Part shown: positions 14,853 through 28,522 of the stretch, in pieces | Layout: every line of letters begins with the position of its first letter | Position numbering within the stretch: position 1 is the stretch's first letter | Origin: DASSLY01 sp035689185 | GTDB taxonomy: Bacteria; Actinomycetota; Actinomycetes; Actinomycetales; Dermatophilaceae | Reading direction: 5' to 3' | NCBI GenBank assembly: GCA_035689185.1 | Contig: DASSLY010000013.1 | Span: forward strand, 1 to 43,751 | DNA: 43,751 nucleotides | Program-made: the position numbers and the translations under genes | Notes under the pieces: model-generated | What the model was told of the DNA's origin: nothing | What the model saw: only the letters and a program-made list of their open reading frames with translations | Databases searched by the model: none

Positions 14853-16052
14853 TCACGGCTTGGCGGTGTGGGCCGGGTGCTCGAGGAAGAATCGGACCAT
14901 CTCGCTGGAGGCGTCCGGGCCCTGCGGATCCGTGTAGGACCCAACCGGGCTGCCGCCGAACCACGCGTGCCCGCCGCCGTGGACCGTCCACTGTTCGGCC
15001 AAGACCTCCCCCTCGGCGTTGGTGTAGACACGGCGGCTGTAGCCGTGAGCCTGGGCGCTCTCGCCGTCGGAGGTCGTCATGTCCAGGCGGACGGCCGCGC
15101 GCGTCGCGCGCGCCGCGAGGCGGGCAGCGACCAGCTTGTCGGCGTTGGTGGGTGCGACGAGACTGTCGAGATCGCCGTGGAAGACGATCAGCGGCCGGTC
15201 GCCGCCCGGGCCGGGGGACCCACCAGTCTGCATGGCCGCGAAGGCCGACGGCAGGTCGTGCGCCGCCCCGTAGGCCAGCCCGCTGTGCACGCCGGCGGCG
15301 GCGAAGAGGTCCGGGTAGGTCGCGGCCATCACCGCAGCCATCGCCCCGCCGGCGGACAGCCCTGCCACGTATACGCGGTCGGGGTCCACGACGGTGTCGC
15401 GCATGATCTGCCGCGTGATCCCCGCGAGAATCGCCGGCTCGCCGGTGCCGCGCTGCTGGTCGCCCGACCTGAACCAGTGCCAGTAGTGGCGGGGGTTCGC
15501 CGAGCTGGGCTGCTCGGGGTAGGCGACGAGGAAGGTATGCCGCTCGGCCAGGGCATTCATGCCGGTGCCCGCCGCGAAGTCCACGGCGTTCTGGGTGCCG
15601 CCGTGCAGCAGGATGACCAGCGGCACTGCGGCGCCGTTGTATCCGGAGGGGATGTACAGGTCGTAGTTGCGTGACCCCGCGGGCTCGGAGTGGGTGAGGT
15701 GGCGGATCGTGCCGCCTGCTTCGGCGACCGCCGCTGCGCCAGCGCCGGCGTCGGGCGCTCGCAGTCGCTTGGGCCGCAGCCCCGCGGGTAGCCGGCCCTG
15801 GATCTTGTCCATCAGGCCGCCGGTCTGCGCGCCGCCAGCCACCTGCGGCGGGAGCCCGCGCGGGCGGCGGGTGCCGAGCTTGCCACCGAGCAGCCCGGTG
15901 ACGGGGTAGGCCGTGACAGGCGGCTGGCGTGGCGTGCCGGCCGTCGAGGTCCCACCGAGACGCTGTTGCAGCCGGGTCGTGGCCTCTGCTACCCGCCCGT
16001 CGCGGATCAGGCTGAGCGCCTCGTGCATCGCCGGGTGCAAGTCGTCGGTCAT
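14853..16052 (-). CDS. PHB depolymerase family esterase, apparently intracellular
   Basis: This 399-residue esterase has an oxyanion region 'LVILLHGGTQNAVDFA', the lipase box 'VAGLSAGGAMAAV' (Ser233), an Asp in 'HGDLDSLV' and His362 in 'HGGGHAWFGG'. This is the esterase/PHB-depolymerase (LpqC-like) fold. There is no signal peptide; the N-terminus 'MHEALSLIRDGRVAEATTRLQ' is the short helical start seen in cytosolic members. A flexible stretch (about residues 45-115) links it to the catalytic domain. ATG 16052 is preceded by AAAGGGAA; an apparent N-terminal extension in the open frame is low-complexity shadow sequence. It is the last gene of the minus-strand block, 73 bp after the RHH gene. Family members hydrolyse 3-hydroxybutyrate polyesters, but some cleave other aromatic or acyl esters. 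Confidence 0.85.
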   Translation of the reverse strand: MTDDLHPAMHEALSLIRDGRVAEATTRLQQRLGGTSTAGTPRQPPVTAYPVTGLLGGKLGTRRPRGLPPQVAGGAQTGGLMDKIQGRLPAGLRPKRLRAPDAGAGAAAVAEAGGTIRHLTHSEPAGSRNYDLYIPSGYNGAAVPLVILLHGGTQNAVDFAAGTGMNALAERHTFLVAYPEQPSSANPRHYWHWFRSGDQQRGTGEPAILAGITRQIMRDTVVDPDRVYVAGLSAGGAMAAVMAATYPDLFAAAGVHSGLAYGAAHDLPSAFAAMQTGGSPGPGGDRPLIVFHGDLDSLVAPTNADKLVAARLAARATRAAVRLDMTTSDGESAQAHGYSRRVYTNAEGEVLAEQWTVHGGGHAWFGGSPVGSYTDPQGPDASSEMVRFFLEHPAHTAKP

Positions 16053-16125
16053 CTCGGGTTCCCTTTGCTGGTCTACTGCGTCGCGAGGCGCCGGTCGGCG
16101 CGTCGCGTAGGGCCGGCAGGCAGAG

Positions 16126-16521
16126 CTACACGGTTCTGCTGGCAAGGGCGGCTTTGACGGCGTTGGGTGCCCGGAAGGCGCCCAACACCTCCACCGCGCT
16201 GATCGTGGCCAACGCGAGTTCCGGCGACACGTCGTCGGCCACCGTCGCCAGGCCGAGCACACGGATGTCCACGGTTCGCCCCGCAGCCCGAAGCCGTTCG
16301 AGCTCTGCCCGGCTGTAGTTCTGCGTGCCCAGGATGAGCGCGCGGCGGTCAAGGCTCTGGTCCACCGCTGCAGCCCGAGTCTCGATCTGACGGCGGATCG
16401 CCGTCCGGATGAAGTCCGTCCGGTTGGCGTAGAAGCCCTCCTCGACCAGCAGGTCTATCTGGCCGAGGTCGATCAAGCCGAGGTTGATGGTGATCTTCTC
16501 GGTCCGCTCAACCTCTGCCAT
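16126..16521 (-). CDS. Ribbon-helix-helix (CopG-type) regulator
   Basis: This is a 131-residue protein. Residues 8-50 form a ribbon-helix-helix module: the strand 'KITINLGLIDLGQIDLLV' followed by 'EGFYANRTDFIRTAIRRQI', the usual two-helix DNA-binding and dimerisation unit. The C-terminal 80 residues may be a ligand or oligomerisation domain. AGGAGG lies upstream of ATG 16521. A promoter with overlapping inverted and direct repeats sits 30-60 bp upstream, so autoregulation is likely. RHH genes of this type are often adjacent to PHB-depolymerase-family genes; the target here is presumably this block. Confidence 0.83.
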   Translation of the reverse strand: MAEVERTEKITINLGLIDLGQIDLLVEEGFYANRTDFIRTAIRRQIETRAAAVDQSLDRRALILGTQNYSRAELERLRAAGRTVDIRVLGLATVADDVSPELALATISAVEVLGAFRAPNAVKAALASRTV

Positions 16522-16551
16522 GCCCGGCCCTCCTGCCCGCCTGCGTTGACC

Positions 16552-16583
16552 ACCATCCTGACACCATCCAACGGGATGGTCAA
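16552..16583 (-). promoter_or_regulatory. Promoter with overlapping RHH-type operator repeats
   Basis: Reading the minus strand, TTGACC (16583-16578) and CAGGAT (16560-16555) are separated by 17 bp, a good -35/-10 pair 34 bp before the start at 16521. Three 7-bp sites overlap it. On the plus strand these are ACCATCC at 16552-16558, ACCATCC at 16563-16569, and the inverted GGATGGT at 16574-16580. Copy spacing is 11 bp, one helical turn, which suits dimeric RHH proteins binding side by side. The downstream regulator probably represses its own promoter here. Confidence 0.6.
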
Positions 16584-16665
16584 GTGGCCACCAGACGTCC
16601 GTCGGCAGGGATGTGTGCGGACCCGGCCGGTGCTCTTCGCTCTCGGGGATACCGGGACCGACGGG

Positions 16666-17514
16666 CTACATGTCCATGCCGCCGTTGACGCCCCATACCT
16701 GGCCGGTGATGTAGGAGGAGGCGTCGGCGGCGAGGAAGTGGACGACGCGGGCGATCTCCTCGGGACGTCCCAGCCGGCGCAGCGGGATCTGGCCCTTGAT
16801 CTTGTCCAACACCTTCTCCGGCACCGCGGCGACCATCTCGGTGGACGTGTACCCGGGGGTGACCGTGTTGACGGTCAACCCGATGCCGTCCTCGGTGAGC
16901 TTGCCGGAACGTTCGAGCAGGAACGCGGCCTCCTTGGCGAAGGTCTTGGTGAGCCCGAACAACCCCGACTTGGAGGCCGCGTAGTTGGCCTGGCCGATGT
17001 TGCCCATCTCCCCGACCACGGAGCTGACGTTGATGATCCGCCCGCTGCCGCGTTCGACCATGTGGGCCAGCGCCGCCTGGGACAGGAAGAACGCCCCCGA
17101 CAGGTTGACGTCCAGGACCTTGTGCCAGTCGTCGTCGGTGAGCTTGAGGATGGTCTTGTCGATGGTGATGCCGGCGTTGTTGACGAGGATGTCGAGCCGG
17201 GAGTGCTGCTCGATGACGGCCGCGACCACCCGACGGCAGTCATCGGGGGAGGCGACGTTGCCCTGATGGGTGCTCACCGGGGTGTGGAAGCGCTGGGCGA
17301 ACTGGGTGGCGAACTCCTCGGCCCGCTCGACGTTCCCGCTGAACCCGGCCGCGATGGTCGCGCCCTGCGAAGCAAGGCTTGCGGAGATCGCCGCGCCGAT
17401 ACCCCGGGTTCCTCCGGTCACCAACGCAACCCGGCCGGTGAGCTTGTTCCCCGCCGGCCCATCCATCGTCTGCTCGTCAGGGTAGACGTCGGTCACCGGG
17501 TCGGTCGTGGTCAT
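16666..17514 (-). CDS. phaB: Acetoacetyl-CoA reductase-like (PhaB/FabG) short-chain dehydrogenase
   Basis: This is a 282-residue SDR with 'ALVTGGTRGIGAAI' for NADP(H) binding, the 'NNAGIT' motif and the active-site Ser-Tyr-Lys in 'INVSSVVGEMGNIGQANYAASKSG' (split here as two runs around Gly). 'TPGYTSTEMV' and the end 'VNGGMDM' are typical of PhaB rather than of housekeeping FabG. PhaB makes (R)-3-hydroxybutyryl-CoA from acetoacetyl-CoA; FabG-type activity on acyl-ACP is the alternative. AAGGAGG precedes ATG 17514. About 25 residues precede the Rossmann fold. The KAS III gene lies 79 bp upstream, and the RHH gene begins 144 bp downstream of the stop. Confidence 0.78.
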   Translation of the reverse strand: MTTTDPVTDVYPDEQTMDGPAGNKLTGRVALVTGGTRGIGAAISASLASQGATIAAGFSGNVERAEEFATQFAQRFHTPVSTHQGNVASPDDCRRVVAAVIEQHSRLDILVNNAGITIDKTILKLTDDDWHKVLDVNLSGAFFLSQAALAHMVERGSGRIINVSSVVGEMGNIGQANYAASKSGLFGLTKTFAKEAAFLLERSGKLTEDGIGLTVNTVTPGYTSTEMVAAVPEKVLDKIKGQIPLRRLGRPEEIARVVHFLAADASSYITGQVWGVNGGMDM

Positions 17515-17593
17515 GGTGTGCCTCCTTGCCCGGACCCCACGGGGCCCTCGCTGTGGTTGTCCTGCGTCGTTGCGGTGACTCGCGCCGGGTCAC

Positions 17594-19579
17594 CTAGCTC
17601 CCGAAAGCGATGGAGATGTCACTGGAACCGTGGGGGACGTCCTCGGCACCTGGGGCTTCGACGACGGCCTCGCCGGTCGCCTCTTCCTCAGCGGCCGGCT
17701 CGTGGATCGGGACCACGACCTCGGGATCGATCCGCATCACCGAGTAGCCGGCCACCGCACCGGCGCCGAACCCGGGTGCAAAGATCCACATCGGCCGGTC
17801 TATGACCTTGTCGGCGACGGCGTCCGCGATCGCGATCGGAATGCTCGCCGAGGACGTGTTCCCCATCGTCTCGATGTTGAAGTACAGCCGCTCCGGCCCG
17901 AGCCCGGCGTTCTGGGCCAGGCCGATCACCATCGTCTTGTTGGCCTGGTGCGGGACCACGAGCTCGACGGTGTCCCACGCCGACCCCGAACCGCCGTGCG
18001 GATCGGGAGCCTGCTGCAGCTCCTCGATCATCTGCGTCAGGTAGCGCCCGGCCAGCGTCTTCACCTCCGGCCCGTAGACCGTGATGTTGTTGTCGAACGC
18101 CGGATTGGGCCAGATGATCGAGTTCACTTGACTGACCGGGCCGCTCGCGTATGTCTGCAGCAGCGTGATGTCGCTGTCCTCACCGTCGCCTGCTGGTCCG
18201 ATGACGATGGCCGCAGCCCCGTCGCCGAAGATCATCCGGGACGGCCGCACGGTGCCGATCTTGTCGGAGAACTTCTCCCCGCAGACCAGCAGGACCGGTC
18301 GGTTCACTTCCTGAAGGATCCGGGCGGCCTCGGTCAGACCGTACGGCAGACCCGCGCAGGCCGCGACCAGGTCGACCGACGCGTGGGTCTGGTACATGCC
18401 GAGCTGGCCGGACAGCCAGGTCGCCATCGACGGCATCATCCGGTGGCTGGTGCACGAGCAGAACAGCACGGCGCCGATCTCCTCCGGCTTCCGGCCGGCC
18501 TTGGCCAGTGCAGCCTGCGCCGCCTCCAACGAGATCTCCTCGAGGTCCCGGCTGGTGTACCGGCGCTGCTCGATGCCCGTCTTGGAGCTGATCTCGGCCG
18601 CGCTCATCGGCGACCAGCTGTATGCGGCGTTGCGGATGAGGTCGTCGTTGGTGCAGACGTGCTCACCCTTGACGGCGGCCAGCGCCTCGATCTTCGGCTT
18701 GGTCTGGAACCGCTGCAGGACGTCAACCGCCGGATACGGTGCGACCGGCGGCACCGCCTCGATCCTCGGCTGCGGGTGCGGCCCGTCGGACCGCCGGGAG
18801 GCGTTGCCGCCCTTGACCTTCTCGATGAACCGCAACACGTCGCGACTGCGCGGAAGGAAGAGCACCACCACGTCGTCATCGGTGATGTCACCGACGGCGG
18901 CCAAGCGGACCTTCGCATGGTCCCAGGGGTACTGGTTGTGCAGCACCATGCTCCACCGGCGGAGCGCCTCCAGCTCCGGCACATCGTCGCGCACGTCCAA
19001 GATGTCGTCGTAGCTGTGCATCGGACGGTCCGGGTCATAGTCGTCCAGGACGAATGTCAGCTGGCCCGGTTCGGCGAGGGCCTCGGCGATGGTCGGCTTG
19101 ATCGAGGGCAGGCGGGTCGCGTCGTAGGTCCGGTGGCTGTACACCTCGAACAGCTCCTGCCAGATACCGTCCTCCGATGCCGCGTCCCAGGTCGCCGGCA
19201 TCGCGTCGTAGGCATCCCGGACCGCGGCGACCTTCGCGTCGCTGTCGATCCACGGTTCGACGATCGGCAGGAAGATGTCCTGACGGTTCCGCGGGACGTC
19301 ACGCCAGCGCATCGGCTGCTTGACGTACATCGTGACGGCGAACCTGTTGACCCAGAACAGGTTCAGTGCGACGTCGCGCATCAGCTCGAAGCGGCTGGTG
19401 TACTTGCCGGCTTCCACCCGTTCCTTGATCTCGGTTCCGCGGGGAGCCTTCTGCTCGAAGTCACGGCGGATGACGCTGTCCAGCTGCGCCTCGGACTCCA
19501 CGACTGAGAAGTCAAGCTCCGGAATGAAGTTGGACGGGAAGACCAAGCGTCCGTGCTTGTTCAGGACAAACGGCTGCAT
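17594..19579 (-). CDS. Beta-ketoacyl synthase III with large unrecognised N-terminal domain
   Basis: This 661-residue protein is twice the size of FabH. Residues about 300-615 form a complete KAS III domain with catalytic Cys408 ('VAACAGLPYG'), His544 ('VPHQANKT') and Asn574 ('GNTSSAS'). Residues 1-290 form an acidic, Trp-rich domain ('FLPIVEPWIDSDAKV', 'HNQYPWDHAKVRLAAVGD') that I do not recognise. A 40-residue Glu/Ala tail follows the synthase. Enzymes of this class condense an acyl-CoA with malonyl-CoA or malonyl-ACP; NphT7-type members make acetoacetyl-CoA. The carboxylase ends 15 bp upstream, so malonyl-CoA is supplied by its immediate neighbour. The NphT7-like activity is inference; a fatty-acid or polyketide starter role is the alternative. 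Confidence 0.85.
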   Translation of the reverse strand: MQPFVLNKHGRLVFPSNFIPELDFSVVESEAQLDSVIRRDFEQKAPRGTEIKERVEAGKYTSRFELMRDVALNLFWVNRFAVTMYVKQPMRWRDVPRNRQDIFLPIVEPWIDSDAKVAAVRDAYDAMPATWDAASEDGIWQELFEVYSHRTYDATRLPSIKPTIAEALAEPGQLTFVLDDYDPDRPMHSYDDILDVRDDVPELEALRRWSMVLHNQYPWDHAKVRLAAVGDITDDDVVVLFLPRSRDVLRFIEKVKGGNASRRSDGPHPQPRIEAVPPVAPYPAVDVLQRFQTKPKIEALAAVKGEHVCTNDDLIRNAAYSWSPMSAAEISSKTGIEQRRYTSRDLEEISLEAAQAALAKAGRKPEEIGAVLFCSCTSHRMMPSMATWLSGQLGMYQTHASVDLVAACAGLPYGLTEAARILQEVNRPVLLVCGEKFSDKIGTVRPSRMIFGDGAAAIVIGPAGDGEDSDITLLQTYASGPVSQVNSIIWPNPAFDNNITVYGPEVKTLAGRYLTQMIEELQQAPDPHGGSGSAWDTVELVVPHQANKTMVIGLAQNAGLGPERLYFNIETMGNTSSASIPIAIADAVADKVIDRPMWIFAPGFGAGAVAGYSVMRIDPEVVVPIHEPAAEEEATGEAVVEAPGAEDVPHGSSDISIAFGS

Positions 19580-19594
19580 GTGCAGAGCACCCTT

Positions 19595-25222
<5,628 letters not shown>

Positions 25223-25250
25223 AATCTCTGCCTCTCCAAGGACGCTGTTG

Positions 25251-25568
25251 CTAGAACTGAGCCAGTTTGGTGGACCACCAGACCTCGCCGTCCGCATCCC
25301 GCCCGAGGGCCGCGGCCGCCAGGCAGGACAACGGCTTCGCGAGCGCACCGCGACGCACCGTGCCGGTGCCCCGCGCGACCGCCTGCAGCTGGACCACGGG
25401 GCAACTGGCCTCGGGCTCACGCTCCTGATCAGGGATGACGGCCCGTCGACCCGGTGACCACGAGCGAGCGTCGTCGCGGGCGAGGAGGCTCGGCAGGAGG
25501 GGGGCTGCCGGCCTGATCTGGGCACCCTCGTCTGTGCAGGCGCTGGTCACACGGCCACTGAACACCAT
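25251..25568 (-). CDS. Possible small protein upstream of the carboxylase
   Basis: A 105-codon frame ends 28 bp before the carboxylase start, on the same strand. Its third codon positions are almost entirely G or C over the last 75 codons, as expected of a real gene here. The end reads 'RDADGEVWWSTKLAQF', and an upstream piece 'CPVVQLQAVARGTGTVRRG' looks protein-like. I do not recognise a family. ATG 25568 has no good ribosome binding site, so the start is uncertain or the message leaderless. It could be a small accessory protein of the carboxylase or a chance frame. Confidence 0.4.
   Translation of the reverse strand: MVFSGRVTSACTDEGAQIRPAAPLLPSLLARDDARSWSPGRRAVIPDQEREPEASCPVVQLQAVARGTGTVRRGALAKPLSCLAAAALGRDADGEVWWSTKLAQF
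25268..25280. promoter_or_regulatory. Inverted repeat TGGTGG-A-CCACCA upstream of the carboxylase
   Basis: A perfect 6-bp-arm odd-centred palindrome lies 46 bp upstream of the carboxylase start, inside the possible small gene. It may be an operator for the minus-strand block, but its arms differ from the ACCATCC sites at 16552-16580, so a different regulator would be implied. It may also be chance. Confidence 0.3.
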
Positions 25569-26272
25569 CGAGGCGAGTCTCGCACGATGTGACAGACGCC
25601 ACAATCCGAGATTGACGGCGCGCTTGTCAGCGAGGTGACCGTTCACTTCCCCGGAGTTTCTGCGAGAGGTTGAGAACTTCGAAAGCTGGTCCTTATTTCG
25701 CGTGGGATGGAGCGACCAGTCCGCGGAGCTCTTACCCTGGGCGGACGGCATCCTTTCGAAACCGCCCACGCCTATTCGTCGCCGACATCCGCGTGCATTC
25801 CCGTGCATTCCTATGCATTCCGCAGGCCGGCCTCATGCGGACACCGGTTCGCGGGCGCAGCCCCCTCTGCCCCACCGCGAGCGCTGCCTAGTGGTCTCCG
25901 TGGCCGCCGAGACGACGCGGGCGCACATGGTCGACCAGGTGTTCCTTCGCCGTGGCTCGACAGATCGACTGGGACCAGATCGCGGTCGCCATCGGGACAC
26001 CGCATACGACGACATCGCCGTCCCTGCCGCCCTTGGCCGCCGTACCGTCGCCGAGGTGGCAGCCGACCACGATCTCGACCCCCGCGAGCTCTGCCGAAGC
26101 GTGCGACGCCAGCTCGAACACCTGCTTGCTCGCCGACACCAGCCTGCCCCGCGAGCTGCGGCGGGCGTTGTCACGGCTCGCGCAGGCGTAACTGGGCAGC
26201 AGCGATGTCCACCAAAGGCAGGCTCAGGTCGTCCGGGACTGGTTCACCGGCGAGCCGGTCGGGCTGCGTGAG
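25569..26272. other. Poorly coding stretch with a possible HTH gene fragment
   Basis: About 700 bases without a supportable gene. The 25570-25800 portion is less GC-rich by eye ('CTTATTTCG') and probably holds promoters for the leftward block. On the plus strand around 25995-26125 one frame reads 'GRRTVAEVAADHDLDPREL' and 'CRSVRRQLEHLLA', resembling an HTH. Another frame just before it starts 'MARQIDWDQIAVAIG' at 25952. The two would join only through a frameshift near 25995, so this may be a decayed gene. No complete family match is visible. Confidence 0.35.
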
Positions 26273-26491
26273 TCAGTCCTTCTTGCCGCCCTTCTTCAGG
26301 CTGGGGTAGCGCTTCTCCACGGCCTTGCGCACCTTCTTCTGCTCCTCCTTGGTGCCGTGCTGGGCGACCCTGGCCAGGGCGTTGCGAGCATGAGCCTTGT
26401 CGGGGATGGGGTACTTGCGTTCGTCTGGAAGCGCGAACGACTTTCGCTTCAGCTTCTTGCGGTTCTTCGCGTCGCTGAGATCCTCGGACAT
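26273..26491 (-). CDS. Small Lys-rich protein, DUF6582-like
   Basis: This is a 72-residue, strongly basic soluble protein. The core 'RKYPIPDKAHARNALARVAQ' followed by a short helical part ending 'KRYPSLKKGGKKD' resembles the short conserved DUF6582 region found in many actinobacterial and phage proteins; I assign this from memory of the pattern. The start at 26491 is the first Met of the conserved part, though the frame is open further upstream. The function is unknown, and there is no obvious partner gene. Confidence 0.6.
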   Translation of the reverse strand: MSEDLSDAKNRKKLKRKSFALPDERKYPIPDKAHARNALARVAQHGTKEEQKKVRKAVEKRYPSLKKGGKKD

Positions 26492-26815
26492 GCGGCCCAG
26501 TGTGTTTGGCGCCAGCAAGCTGGTGCAACCCGGGCGCTGCCGCCGCGGAATCGTCAAGGGAACCGCCACATCGTCGTGCGTGGTCACGACGGGCAGAAGC
26601 GAACACCCACCATGACCATCCTGCACAGCCTGCAGCCCGTGTGGTCTCCGGCTACTTGGAGACCCCCGCGCGCATCCCGCGCGGACCGGACAACGAGGAG
26701 CGGGCGGCGAGCTGGATCGTGCGGGTTCGCGACGGACGCGCCGGCCGGCCTGGATCTCGTGTGCTGCCAGCGTGATGCTGGCTGCCTCACCTTGCCGCCT
26801 GGTTTAGTTGACTGC
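26492..26815. other. Intergenic stretch between divergent small genes
   Basis: These 324 bases should hold promoters for the basic small protein (minus) and the SRPBCC protein (plus). A GTG frame at 26641-26775 encodes 44 residues ('VVSGYLETPARIPRGPDN' near the start) with G/C-rich third positions. It is too short and unfamiliar to call a gene. Confidence 0.4.
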
Positions 26816-27271
26816 ATGGATGACACTGGGGTGGCCCGCGTGGTCAGCGTGAGCCGCGTGGTAGCGGCCCCGCCGGCCGACATCTTCGAGCTGATCGCCG
26901 ACCCGTCCCAGCAGCCTCGCTGGGACGGCAACGACAACCTGGCCGAGGCTGCCGAGGGGCAACGCGTCCACGCAGTGGGCGAGGTGTTCACCATGGTCCT
27001 GGCAAAGGGCGCCGTCCGGGAGAACCACGTGGTCGAGTTCGCTGAGGCGCACCGGATCGCCTGGCTTCCCGCGGAGCCCGGCCAGCAGCCACCCGGGCAC
27101 TTGTGGCGGTGGGAGCTGGAGCCGGTGGACGCGAACCACACCAGGGTCACGCACACCTACGACTGGAGTGGGCTCACCGACGAGCGGCGCTTCGGCCGCG
27201 CCCGGGCGACCACCGCCGACCGGCTGGCCGCCTCGCTGGACCGCCTGGCCTCTCTCGCAGAGGCGAAATAA
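26816..27271 (+). CDS. SRPBCC (START/Bet v1-like) family protein
   Basis: This is a 151-residue soluble protein with the single-domain polyketide-cyclase/START pattern: 'VSRVVAAPPADIFELIADP' at the start, 'PRWDGND', then 'VEFAEAHRIAWLP', 'WRWELEPVDANHTRVTHTYD' and a C-terminal helix 'DRLAASLDRLASLAEA'. Such proteins bind hydrophobic ligands or help cyclise polyketides; many in actinobacteria have no assigned role. ATG 26816 gives a complete domain. It is a stand-alone gene, and the ligand is unknown. Confidence 0.82.
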   Translation: MDDTGVARVVSVSRVVAAPPADIFELIADPSQQPRWDGNDNLAEAAEGQRVHAVGEVFTMVLAKGAVRENHVVEFAEAHRIAWLPAEPGQQPPGHLWRWELEPVDANHTRVTHTYDWSGLTDERRFGRARATTADRLAASLDRLASLAEAK

Positions 27272-27478
27272 CCCGGAAACCCTTGCCGCGCAAGCCGTTC
27301 CGTCGCACGCGCTCACATCGCCCTCGCGTTCGAACCACGTCGCCAGCCGCATGAGCGCAGACCGACTGCGCATCGACGCGATCGTTCACGTACCCGGCAT
27401 ACCCGCCCGGGAACCACCGCATCGCGGTGCCCGCCGTGCCCGGATCGGTCGTGGACCCAGGGTTCCTATGCTGGCCTG

Positions 27479-27766
27479 GTGGACCTGCGGTTCAGCGGCG
27501 ACGTGTGGTTCTGGAAGGGGCCGTCGCCGCACCACTTCGTCACCGTCCCCGAGGACGAGAGCGCCGCCCTCCAGGCGATATCTGCCCTCGTGACGTACGG
27601 CTGGGGGATGATCCCGGTCGAGGCGCGGATCGGGTCGACCCGGTGGTCCACCTCGCTGTTCCCCAAGAACGGCGGGTATGTCGTGCCGCTGAAGGATCTG
27701 GTCCGCCGGGCCGAGCAGATCGACGTGGGGGACACGGTGACGGTCCATCTTGCCGTGGTCCGCTGA
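27479..27766 (+). CDS. DUF1905 domain protein
   Basis: This 95-residue protein covers one complete DUF1905 domain: 'FSGDVWFWKGPSPHHFVTVP', 'YGWGMIPVEARIGSTRWSTS', 'LFPKNGGYVVPLKD' and 'GDTVTVHLAV'. It starts with GTG at 27479. DUF1905 proteins are small beta-rich proteins of unknown biochemical role, sometimes fused to YdeI-like domains. It is a single gene, 207 bp after the SRPBCC gene on the same strand and convergent with the PEBP gene. Confidence 0.85.
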   Translation: MDLRFSGDVWFWKGPSPHHFVTVPEDESAALQAISALVTYGWGMIPVEARIGSTRWSTSLFPKNGGYVVPLKDLVRRAEQIDVGDTVTVHLAVVR

Positions 27767-27789
27767 CGCAACTGCTGGCGACTCCAGCG

Positions 27790-28341
27790 TCATCGTCGCC
27801 GCTCGTAGCTGCCGACCAGCCGGCCCCGCGCCGTCGCGCTCGACTCCACCGCGCGCAGCGCCGTGTTCAGCCCTGCGCCTTCCGGCAGCCCGGTCGGCCT
27901 CGCCAGCGCGTACACGGTGAACCGGTAGTGGTGGACACCGCTCGGCGGGCACGGGGGGTAGTACGACGACCTACCCCCCGAGTTCGTCGCCTGCACGGCC
28001 CCGGGCGGAAGCGCACGTCCTTCGAGGGTGGTCGTCCCGGCCGGTATGTCGAGCACCACCCAGTGCGTGAACGTTGCCTTGGGAGCGTCCGGATCGTCGA
28101 CGACGAGCGCCAGCGCCGCGGCATCTCCGGGCACGCCCTCCCAGCTCAGAGGTGGCGCCTCCCCGTCGCCGTCACACGTGAAGCGGGACGGGATGGGCTC
28201 GCCCTCGGCGAAGGCGGCGCTCTTGACGGTGATCACCTGCGGGACACTCACGGTCGGCTCCTTTGCAGTTTGCGCTCCAGCGCAGCCAGCGGCGCTCGTG
28301 CAGAGGGCGAGCAGCCACAGCGCCTGTTCCCGGAACGGCAC
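27790..28341 (-). CDS. YbhB/PEBP (Raf kinase inhibitor-like) protein, probable lipoprotein
   Basis: This is the phosphatidylethanolamine-binding-protein fold. Visible hallmarks are 'IPSRFTCDGDGEAPPLSW', 'LALVVDDPDAP', 'FTHWVVLDIP', 'YYPPCPPSGVHHYRFTVYAL'. With GTG 28341 it is 183 residues and opens with a hydrophobic segment ending in 'SAAGC' (Cys20), a weak lipobox, giving a surface lipoprotein. An alternative GTG at 28251 has an ideal AAAGGAG 6 bp upstream and would give a 153-residue cytosolic protein, so translation may start at either. The physiological role of bacterial PEBPs is mostly unknown. Confidence 0.85.
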   Translation of the reverse strand: MPFREQALWLLALCTSAAGCAGAQTAKEPTVSVPQVITVKSAAFAEGEPIPSRFTCDGDGEAPPLSWEGVPGDAAALALVVDDPDAPKATFTHWVVLDIPAGTTTLEGRALPPGAVQATNSGGRSSYYPPCPPSGVHHYRFTVYALARPTGLPEGAGLNTALRAVESSATARGRLVGSYERRR

Positions 28342-28522
28342 GTGCCCAGCGTCTCACCGCCGGCAAGCCCCAGCCGGCGGCGGCCCCGCGAGCGTGTGAT
28401 CTCGGCCCTGGACTCCGCTCGTGCAGGCGCGCCGACGGTGTTTCCCGCGCCGACTCGCCACGACAGGAAGATGTCCCGGACGCGGGGCCGCTCGACCTCA
28501 GCGGTAGGCATCACGACCATGC

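Noticed and set aside
17630..19507. A 625-codon plus-strand frame opposite the KAS III gene
   Set aside because: Arg/Asp/Val-rich shadow sequence; the minus strand has the complete catalytic residues.
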